From: Porites lobata | Taxonomy: Eukaryota; Cnidaria; Anthozoa; Scleractinia; Poritidae | Length of the DNA stretch: 64,000 nucleotides | Direction of reading: 5' to 3' | NCBI GenBank assembly: GCA_942486035.1 | Contig: CALNXK010000516.1 | Span: 40,001-104,000, forward strand | Shown: one piece after another, positions 55,168-64,000 of the stretch | How the letters are laid out: each line of letters opens with the position of its first letter | Position numbering within the stretch: the first letter of the stretch is position 1 | Notes under the pieces: model-generated | What the model was told of the DNA's origin: nothing | Databases searched by the model: none | What the model saw: the letters and a program-made list of their open reading frames with translations, nothing else | Translations under genes and position numbers: made by a program

Positions 55168-58100
55168 ACTGCTCTAAGCCAATCAAATTGCAGTAATTTT
55201 TCATGTAGTAGTATAAAAACCTGTGAAGTTTTTCTTTGTTTTCTAGCTATTATTATCCTTGGATCTATTGTGTTGACTTCTCAGTGGCTTCTTGGTATTC
55301 ATTGTTTTACGTCACTCGTGAGTTTCGCAGGTTTTTACACCAAGGATGAGACGAAACCGCGGCTTTTTTTTAAAATAGCCCTCAACCAGTTGTTCGAATG
55401 CAGGTAAGGCCTACAAAGCCACGAATTTATGTTAGCCAACTGTTTATGTTCTTGGAAGCAATACTCGAAAAGGGCAGCTACAGACAAATTCTTACCCAAA
55501 ATAAACTTGCAAGGAAATTTTGTGCATTTAAAATAACCTCTTACCATTGATTAATTTAACCTTGCTTAAAGCAAGCTAGAGCAATAAAAGCCCTGCTCAT
55601 ACTTCACCATTTCCCCTAGAGTCGCCATTTATATTCTCGGTTTGCAGCCACGTGCCATGTTGGCAGTCGAAACAATGTAATTTTTTCTCCAAGAAATAAT
55701 ATGAAAATAGAGTTTAATTCCCATAAGAGAGAAATGCTCTTGTTCTTGACCGTCAACATGGCCGCCGTGACGTCACGTGCAAACCAACAATACTGATCAG
55801 AGGCGAGTTAACGGCTCTGGAGACCAAGTCAAATATCAGCGCGAACTCCTGTCTACTAGTCTGTTGCAGGCGTTCAGACTGTGGGGAGGGAGCAAAAAGA
55901 ATTGAGCAGCACTATCTGAACGCCTGAAAAAGGCTACACGCCAAGACGGAAAAAAAGACATGATTTTGACTGCAAACTGTACTCAGATAAACGCAAGTCG
56001 TTGTACGCAATTTGGTGAAAATCGCAAAACAAAAAACCCCCAATAGTAAAAACCCACCAGTTACGTATACGAAAAATAAGTTCCTTAAAGACAGAAAATG
56101 CCTATACGCAAAAATTAAAGGGGGCACTTTTTTTAAAATTTTGTATTAGTATTTTTTCACTGATTTGAGTGACGTTTCTTGTTGTTTGTTGTTGCTGTTG
56201 TTGTTCTTCGGTATTTAACACTCACCCTAACTTCACTAAGCTCTCGATGAAGATCGTCCATTCTGGTTCTGAATCCAACTTCCGTCTCCATGTTGACATC
56301 AGTGTGTGTCTGTTGAGCTTTGGCTAACTCCTGCTGGGAAATCTGATTGAAAACAAATCATCATTAACTCTGGTACAGACCTTCTTGCCGTAGGTTATTT
56401 GCTAACTCGTTTCTGAATCCCGCAGTTACTCTAGAGAACCATTTCTTTCAAATTTCAGACTATTTAAATGCAGATTTTATAGAGAGACGAAGAGAAATTC
56501 ACTTGAGAACATCGCGCGGTCCAAAAACTCATGAGGTGTCGAAACGCGTACCTCGCGTTCAATGCTCGTGAATATTCATTTTTCTTAGTACCATATTTGG
56601 AAACCCTCGCTGCGGCCTCAAAAAAGCAATAGGTTTAACAACAACATTGCACGTGCATCGCGCGTTTTGGAACATTTCTTTACCGCCACTGCACGACTAC
56701 GGCGTAAAAGTGCCTAGTTTCACGTTTGTGGAGGGCAAAAACAGAAGACAACGACTTTTTTTTTTTCTTTTCCTGAACTTCGATACAGTCTTTAAAATTC
56801 AACTCAGAAAAAGTTGCTGACATTTGACGGACTGAACGTCGCCGTCATTGTTGCTTAAGATCCCAATTTTTTGGGCGGGCGCGGGAACGTGGAGTACAAT
56901 TTCGTTACGTCGTTTACAAAGTTTGATTGGTCAGTTATCTTTTCTTCTCGTTCCAAATATGGTACTTGCAAAAATGAATATCCACGAGCGTCGGAGAAAT
57001 TGAAGTCCCGTCCACACGTATCCGGATATTTTTGAATCCGGATTTTTTTTCTTTGCGGATTAGGCTTCCGTCCACACGTATCCGGTGAATCCGGCATACG
57101 AATCCGTAACTTTTGGAATCCACTCTCCAGAGTGGAAATTTTTGAATACGCCACAAATCGGGAATCGTGTGGACGCTAAATCCGGATATTTTTTTATCCA
57201 GCGACGTAACAAGAACGAGCCCAGTTCTTTACCGTGAATACTGTATTCAAGAAAGCAACCTCGTTCCCAGGTTCTCTCAAGGCAGAGCTAGATGCAAATT
57301 TCACACGCTTTACGAAGCATGCTCTATTGCCAATATTTCCAGAGGAGTCCTGGGTACTAGAGTGAGTCCGGATACGTGTCGGATATGTGTGGATGGGCAA
57401 ATTCGATTTGAATGCGGATACGCGTGGACGTGGAAATTTTTTAATCTGGAAAGGAACAGTTGCGGATTCAAAAATTTCGGATGCGTGTGGAAGAGGCCTA
57501 AAGCAAACATATGAGAAAAAAAAAAAAACTCGGGGTCTATCCAATGGGCCATTATTACAGCCTTTTATGGTTATAAAAAATACGTTTTAAAAGTGTGGCT
57601 TTCTGTTTGTTAACTGGAAATTCACCTGTCCCTGCGTTCAAAGGGAAGGTAACATTTGAACTCGACCCATAAAACTAACTAACAAAAAAAAAGCTTAAAT
57701 GCGCAAGATTGGACAAATAGCAGGCAGTCTCTCAAGAAGAATAAGGGCGCATTCATTGTCGTTATTCCGCAAAAAAGAGCAAATAGAAATCAACTCTAGA
57801 TGAATCAAGTACAACGTACAACGTTTTCAAACCGGCAGCCCATTCTGGCGTACAATATTCTGTTATGCCGGCCATCCTAGCTGCTCCAAAATCCTACCAA
57901 AAGAAGTTTTCGAAATTTTTCGCTGCTTCCCTCTACCTTAATGGGACTTAACATTGCAGAACGAGTTAGATGTATCTTTACCCTTTGCGAATCAATGTCG
58001 ACCTCCTGGACAGCGTCCATGGTTCGTTTAAATAGCTGACCTTCCAACTCTTGTTGTTTTCTATGGACCGTTTGCTCTGCTCGCTGCTTAAACGAGGACT

Positions 58101-61100
58101 GTAGTTCATCACGTATCAGGTCCTACGTGAAACAAAACAGAGGCACAACCTTGGCTTAATAGAATATTGTAAACGTTTTAGAGCCTCCGTAGCTGGCAAA
58201 CTCGATACAGCTCGGGGAAGCCATGCACATGTTATCGGCTTCCCCTGGGGTAGGACCCCAGCGGGATGTTGCGGGGAAACAAGCGGATGGTTTGGTTTCT
58301 CTGCCCCTGTGGACATTTTGTTCAAACTTCAAAGAAAATTTAAAGGAGAATACAAAATTTTGTGGTCTTTGTTAACAGTTGCGCGCGAAAAATTGAGCCA
58401 GCTACGCAGACTACAATGATTATCCCCTGGTTGGCCCGGGGTCCTAACGCTGGGGGAAGCCGGTGACATGTGCATGAGCCCGAAGGACGGAATTAGGTTT
58501 CTCCTTTACTCCTCGCCATCTTCGCCGCGAATGAAGTTGCCTTCACCGCCCTGCAACAGCAGCTACTTAGGCTAAGAAGTCGGCAGAAAACCGATGTGAA
58601 CCCCTCAAGCACTAATATGAACATGCATCTTATTCACACATTACTTATGGCAGTCACTCATTACTTCTGGCTAATGAGGAGAATTTGTAAAACAATCAAG
58701 AAATTTTATCGCAGGTGATTTCATTTATTCCCATTACCTATCCATCTGATCAAGTAGTTACATTATGATAACTTAATTAGATGCAAATCACATCAGATCA
58801 CCTAAAATTTAAACAAATATCTGATCAGTGATATATTATCTCACTAACCTGCTGAAGCATCTCTTTCTGTGCCTGAAGCTCCAGTCCTTTAATCTCTGCA
58901 TCTTCAATAGCATGCCTCGTTTCTTGCTCTCTTAGCAAAGCCTATAAATAACACAAAGTACAGATGAGGATCGTGACGTTAAACCATGACCACAGAGACT
59001 CTTAGACAGAAATTTCAGAGAGTAGAAGAAATATTCGTGATCGTGTGTAGATGTTGTAGTTAATTTTTTATTTCAATTAATTGTTATTTTCCCATTGTTT
59101 CTGAGTATGGTTTTGTATGCTAATGAATTTAAAACAAAGGAAAAACAAAAATTATTGAAATAACAAATTAACTGCAACATATACGTCCTCCATGCGACGT
59201 CGCATGAGGAAATTCCTCCCCATGGTCATGCAGGGATGGCAAAGAAATGTTACAAACGGCGTGCTGCACGTGCGAACTTGTTTTTTTGCCTGTTGCTTAT
59301 CAAACCTATCCGGCTTTTCTGAAGTTCTCGTTGCCGTCGCCGTCGTCCTTGCTAAAGCTCTCCAATGATGGCCTCTAAACTGAGCTCCATTTCAAATAAA
59401 CATTCTGCCAGAATCGCGTCAAAACTTTGAGGTCGCCGCAGCCCGAACTTTTGGACAAGTCAATCTTGTTTTTTTTTCCTCGTCAAACTGGTTTTTAGAG
59501 TGCGAGCATCCGTGTATTAGAGAGGTTAAGCATCACGTTCATGCCTAACGGCAAACGCGAATTTGTACCACGTGACCAAGTTTCCCCTTCACTTGTCGTT
59601 TACTGCTTATTATTTAAACAGATAAATTAGTAGTTTCACGCATTTTTTTGTCCATAAGAATTGTTTTGAGCTGTTTTTATCTGCTCACTTTCTATTTTGA
59701 GACATTTCAACTTGAATCTGACGTTTCCCGTTTGCCGTATGCGTAATGTTTAAACTCTCTATTCATAAACCGATGTTCATAACAAAAAACTGAGCCCGCT
59801 GAACCAAGCGCCAAGCTATTAGGCCTGAGTACGAAACTGCATCCTAGCCACATGTAGCGCATGCTCAACAAAGATCTTATTCGATTTTAGTAGAGTCTTT
59901 CTCAAGTACCCCACAATCAAGCAAGCTGCGAAAGAAAGGCTCTGTTGGCAGGGTGTCCCGTTACATGCAACTTCCTTGAAACGGCCACCCTCTTGCACCG
60001 GCCCAATATGCCTGTCCCAAACTTGCAGGTCGTTGTAGTGAGGTTCCCGACTTTACACAAATTAAGTGAAGGAAGTCTTCTGCTACTTATTTTGATCTTT
60101 GATCATTGCTGTCGTTTGAAAATGAGCATTGCTTATGTTCGTATACGTTCCGCGACTCGACCCAAAAACGTTATGCTGGAGACAGAGGGAAAAGAATCAA
60201 ACTTTGGACGGCAACACGCGGTTATCAAACTCGGCTGCGGTTCATGTCAGTTGAAAAAGTGATTAACGCGAGGGGCTAGAACTAAAGTGGAGAAACGATA
60301 AAATCCAACTTGCTGTTGGTAAGAGGTGGCGAAATGTATTGTTTCCTTTACATATCAATATGCGCGCGTGCGTCTTTTTGCAAGGAACACTAAAATACCG
60401 TGAATCACTATTGAACACTATACACTATTGTATACAGACAGACCGACCTTGCGTTCTATCTCATCATCAAGTCGCTGGAGCTCCGTCTCTTTCAGGGTCT
60501 GTTGATGATGCATGAAGCGCCTGCGAACAGCGTCCAGCAGTTGCAGCTCACGCAGGTGAATTTCTCGCTTCATTGCTTGCAGTCTAAAATAAAAAAGAAA
60601 GTGAGGCAAAAAAAGGGCTATTTACCATTTACCCCTACCATTCCAAACTGAATTTCAATGACTGCGTCAAATGCTTAAAGGTATCGCCGCATAGGACCGT
60701 TAAAGGAGTGGAAGGCATTGTCTTTTGGAGTAGCCTTTGCCTATACCTGCCTTTATGGGTAGCAATAAGCCACGCTAAAGTATCTCTTCCAATTGCAGTA
60801 GACCGAGCCTTATGACCCTATTCAATTTCTTAATTCCAATTTTTTCCCACTTCTAAGAAAAAAAGTATTTTTATTTGTATAGGTAATAGCTTGATTTGTA
60901 GTGATATTTGGCATAAATACCGTGATATTTCAAAATTGTTATACATAATTATTTGAGACAATTACGAAATATCACGAGTGGTATTTATGCCTTATGACCC
61001 TATTCAATTTCTTAATTCCAATTTTTTCCCACTTCTAAGAAAAAAAGTATTTTTATTTGTATAGGTAATAGCTTGATTTGTAGTGATATTTGGCATAAAT

Positions 61101-63934
61101 ACCACGAGTGATATTTCGAAATTGTTATACATAATTATTTGAGACAATTACGAAATATCACGAGTGGTATTTATGCCAAATATCACATACAAATCATGCT
61201 ATTAATTGTTTATGCTACTACCCACAAAAGGTTTGTAATTTTCACATGTAGGTATTTCAAATTAAGCTGAAGTACCACTCCTCTAAGCCAATCAAATTGC
61301 AGAAATTTCTCATGTAGGATTATAAATAAACACATTTCTAACGAGCTAGAATCAATTTGACGATGACAGTGTGGATATTCCTTTTTAAAACAAACCAACA
61401 AACCACTGTCTCACTGAGTCAGTCACCTCAAGCTAGAAATCCATCGACAAATGCCAAGGCTAACGCCAAGCGCATGAATGACAACGATGTAACAAAAAAA
61501 TTTTACCGAAACAAACCTGCTTCTCTGATCGCTGAGCTTCTGTTCCTCCTGACTTATCATTCTTCTCCTTTGGTTTTCAGCGTCTACCATGAGTTCCTGT
61601 TGACGGTAGAAAGCTTCCTCTTCCTGTTGGCGCTGAGAGGCCACCTCCTTCATCTCCTGCGCCAATTGCCTGACAAACACAAGTCAAAGCTTACAACAAT
61701 GATGCAAATAAAGATGAAGAAAAGAAATCTCTTTAATATTATATAAACAATGTGTATTTGCGTAATCGAAGTTTGTCTCCACATAAAACATTAAATACCT
61801 CTGCCTCAAATATTCGAGCTCTTCCTGGCGAATACGTTCCCTTTCTTGGACCTGCCGAAAGAAGTAACAATGAAGACCAAAATAACATCTACCAATGAAA
61901 CATGGATTTAGAGACCAAAAAACGCCCAAGTAGTTATTTTAAATGTTCACTTCTAACAACTTTCAGTTGAACTTAAAGTGCAGTAACTTAATGACGGTCA
62001 AAAGCTCACCTGATAATCCACAATAAACTTGGGGTATTTATTGAAGATGGGGTACTGCCCTTTGGTGAGTGGAGTAAAAGGCTCCAGCATTCTCTTTGGG
62101 TTCACTTCTGCTGGAGTGCCTTCTTGTAAACGGTAAGCTTCACGTATCACTGTGCCAACGTCAACAGCATTCCGGTTATGAAAGAAATACTAGAGGGAAA
62201 AAAATGTGTTAAAAAAATAAACAAACAACCAGTGTGTTTAAATACATAAAGCGGTGTTCTCTGACGCGGTTGTGGCCATTTAACGCACTGCCGTGCTTTG
62301 TGATTGGGTACTAAATCTTGGATATCTGCCTTAACCAATTAAACACTTATGTTTGTTGCTTTTGCCCATGCTTTTTCCCGCGCTTTACACTTCCATTCAG
62401 CGCTTATCCTGAGAGCAAGGTCTCCATTTGAGGGGATATGGTCAAGTAAGAGGTCAAATGAGAGCGGCACGCAAAAGCGCCCCTCGCGAAGCTTGCTTCG
62501 CTCACCACTCGAAACAACAACAACAGTGCTGTAAAGAAAGCGTTGCCTTTCTTTCAAACCAATTCATTGCGATTATTCCAGTTCTCCTACGTTTCCAAGA
62601 GTTGCGTTAAAAGTTTTGGTTCAAAAAGAGCTGTTTGTTGCATGTACGGAGTTGTTGTGTTGCTCAGTAAACCCTTCTTTATTGTTATCGTTGCCGTCGT
62701 CTGCGTCGTCATCGCAGTTTCCTAAGCTCTCTGATAGAACATTAAACTTAAGACGTATCTCTTTCCAATTTGGCCAGTTTGCTAACTTTAAGGCACTCTT
62801 TCCAGCGGTGCCGACGGATTTTGCCAAAGAAAAATTTGCTGCGGCTTTCGGCATTTATCGGTGCCATAATCATATTAAAGTGTAAATCATTCTAACCTCG
62901 AAATCTTCTCTCCTCGAGCACTGAAGCAGGACCTTACGTGAAACGATGACATAAGCTACTACTACAAATAGAAGGAATGACGGATGGTTGGAAAAGATGT
63001 TATCCCAAGCTCTAAGCCATTCATCCTTGGTAAGCACCTCTGATAACAGAGTCTGTAACAGCGGCCAGGCGTATATCTGAAAACAAAACAACGATTGTAT
63101 GTAATACTGGACATAAACACGTTTAACAATTAGTTTTTTCGTTACTGTTAATATCAAAAACAACGTAATTATGGTACATACAGTAAAACGACAAAAACAA
63201 TCAAGTGTCAAGGCAGATTCATGAAAGCAAACACGACGAAAACGGCAACAGGGGCGTCAAAAAAGCGGGACTATATGTAGCGGCCGGCGCCAAAAGGCGG
63301 GAGAACGCAAGTGAGTCTCAGTCGAAGTCAAGACGAGTTTTGGCTTACTTTTGAATGGCCAAGAAGATGGTACGAGATTTTTCATCCAATCAAAGCGAGC
63401 AGCATTATAAAACAACCAATCAGTGGGGTGGCTACGAAATTTCCCGCACAAAAAAGGTGCGGGAAGTACCGAGACAAGCAAACTCGAGCGTGAAATGTAC
63501 AGCAATAAAAATGCCGCCTGGATAACCTGCAATTACTTGTCCCACGGTGTGTGTAACCAACTGCAGGGCAGTCATTAAGAGGCGGGGGCCGGAGATTTCC
63601 CCTGGCTACTATGAACGTGGCCCCCGACTACTTTCATAGGAAAATAGAAGAAAAATAGAACCAAAAGAAATCCTTAGCTGTTTGATTCCCTGCCTACTTG
63701 TTGTATTAACCTGGCAATCTGAAATCTCAGTGAGAACCCTGCCAAGGCTTTTTATACTTTCAACATGTCAATTGAGAACTCCCTTAAGTAATGGACTCAC
63801 TTGTGATGTGACGTTACAGCTGACAAAATGTTGCATTATTCTCTTGTCATGATGTACCAACAGATTCTCAACCATGCCGAGTATGTTTACAGGAGGGTTG
63901 GGAAAGAACTCAAACCAATGCTGGCACCAGTTTG
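52817..63934 (-). CDS. TBC1D31: TBC1 domain family member 31, last 13 exons (5' part outside window)
   Basis: Exons, 5' to 3' on the minus strand: 63934-63801, 63076-62897, 62189-62010, 61851-61799, 61669-61517, 60583-60448, 58941-58849, 58122-57982, 56342-56226, 54817-54740, 54457-54319, 53473-53342, 52956-52817. All have AG/GT borders and continuous phase; about 557 aa plus stop lie in the window. The first two exons give the end of the TBC fold (NWCQHWFEFFPNPPVNIL, then YAWPLLQTLLSEVLTKDEWL, FSNHPSFLLFVVVAY) and match vertebrate TBC1D31. Exon 3 has KGQYPIFNKYPKFIVDYQ. From QERERIRQEELEYLRQR onward a long Glu/Arg/Gln-rich coiled coil follows (RLQAMKREIHLRELQLLDAV, RRLDDEIERK-type phrases), ending RDLRKRLAARRQQ and DFIGHTQQ. 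TBC1D31 is a centriolar-satellite scaffold with N-terminal WD repeats, involved in primary-cilium control; the WD part is off the window. Confidence 0.92.
53490..53636. mobile_element. Palindromic CCCTCCCCTAA MITE beside the exon 12 acceptor
   Basis: The ends ggatcattatacgtttct and agaaatgtatgataatcc are inverted; inner arms are cacctacccctcccctaag and cttaggggaggggtaggtg. It ends 16 bases from the exon border at 53473, inside the intron's acceptor region. Confidence 0.75.
54154..54296. mobile_element. 143-bp MITE with 10-bp target duplication
   Basis: The ends aacctgagatcaggc and gcctgatctcaggtt are perfect inverted repeats. acgcttagct occurs at 54144-54153 and 54297-54306 as direct flanks. 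It lies 22 bp into the intron after the exon at 54319-54457. Confidence 0.8.
54926..55216. mobile_element. AT-rich palindromic repeat, copy 1
   Basis: gtagtgatatttggcataaa is mirrored by ggtatttatgccaaatatca. The flanks (caaaaggtttgtaattttca, tctaagccaatcaaattgca) match the copy ending near 61330. Confidence 0.65.
57061..57500. mobile_element. TIR element with cgtccacacgtatccgg termini
   Basis: The left end taggcttccgtccacacgta and the right end gcgtgtggaagaggccta are inverted. Several internal copies of the ggatacgtgtgg motif occur, including a second left-end-like copy at about 57005. The ends resemble those of the element at 5839-6315. Confidence 0.6.
58221..58478. repeat. Inverted repeat in a TBC1D31 intron
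   Basis: The left part catgcacatgttatcggctt with cccctggggtaggacccc mirrors ggggtcctaacgctggggga with agccggtgacatgtgcatg. This is probably the core of a longer MITE whose outer ends I could not fix. Confidence 0.55.
59051..59180. mobile_element. Palindromic MITE, copy 2
   Basis: The ends atgttgtagttaattttt and aaattaactgcaacat are inverted. It is close to the copy at 13917-14049, showing the family spread into both the copine and TBC1D31 introns. Confidence 0.75.
60811..61330. repeat. AT-rich palindromic repeat, copy 2, with a 182-bp tandem duplication
   Basis: A unit starting tatgaccctattcaatttct occurs at 60811 and again at 60993, nearly identical. The second unit runs on into the complete palindrome seen at 54926-55216. 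The junction (tttatgccttatgaccc) shows where the first palindrome copy was cut. Confidence 0.75.
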
Positions 63935-64000
63935 CTGCAGAAATTGATCATTTCACGACAAAAAAATAATGTCAGTTAATAAAGTGGAAGTTCTCGTCAG

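Noticed and set aside
62147..63532. Assorted frames of 60-113 codons around the TBC1D31 exons
   Set aside because: Either extensions of the true exons into introns or frames without any domain or splice support.
1..64000. CRISPR arrays, operons, ribosome binding sites, rRNA
   Set aside because: None present; the window is eukaryotic nuclear DNA with spliced genes.

Overview
This window is animal nuclear DNA. Genes are split into short exons with GT-AG introns, intergenic space is AT-rich, and short inverted-repeat transposons are abundant. The repeat families and the gene set (tandem ETS factors, an orphan rhodopsin-type receptor, a CNTNAP-like fibrinogen domain) fit an anthozoan cnidarian, most likely a stony coral; that placement is inferred from gene and repeat style, not from a search. 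I built the gene models by joining exons by eye with splice signals and reading phase.

Layout. 167-771 (+): terminal exon of a fibrinogen-like (CNTNAP/neurexin style) protein; a decayed partial copy lies at 4076-4300. 6840-23444 (-): a complete 16-exon copine (539 aa), sharing a 213-bp divergent promoter with MRPS17 at 23658-24284 (+; 2 exons, 96 aa). 27796-34791 (+): a complete 14-exon RNF212B-like RING protein (364 aa) of the meiotic crossover-factor family. 37065-38171 (+): a single-exon class A GPCR (368 aa). 40850-41556 (+): a possible two-exon 53-aa protein. 43307-44413 and 45717-47467 (+): two tandem two-exon ETS-domain genes with duplicated CRE/TATA-like promoters. 47468-52400: a transposon-rich block that includes a 1.88-kb palindrome bounded by TTAA and a terminal-inverted-repeat element carrying a zinc-knuckle ORF. 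63934-52817 (-): the last 13 exons of TBC1D31, whose 5' end lies beyond the window.

The genes do not form a pathway. Copine is a Ca2+/membrane adaptor, MRPS17 a mitoribosome protein, RNF212B a meiotic recombination factor, TBC1D31 a centriolar-satellite protein and the ETS pair transcription factors. The most informative signals are evolutionary: a sharply bounded, near-identical tract in the ETS duplicates that looks like gene conversion; a palindromic MITE interrupted by a hAT-type MITE with an exact 8-bp target duplication; a tRNA-derived SINE with long flanking direct repeats; MITEs sitting within about 25 bp of splice sites; and a candidate 42-nt copine micro-exon whose donor appears to come from a MITE end.
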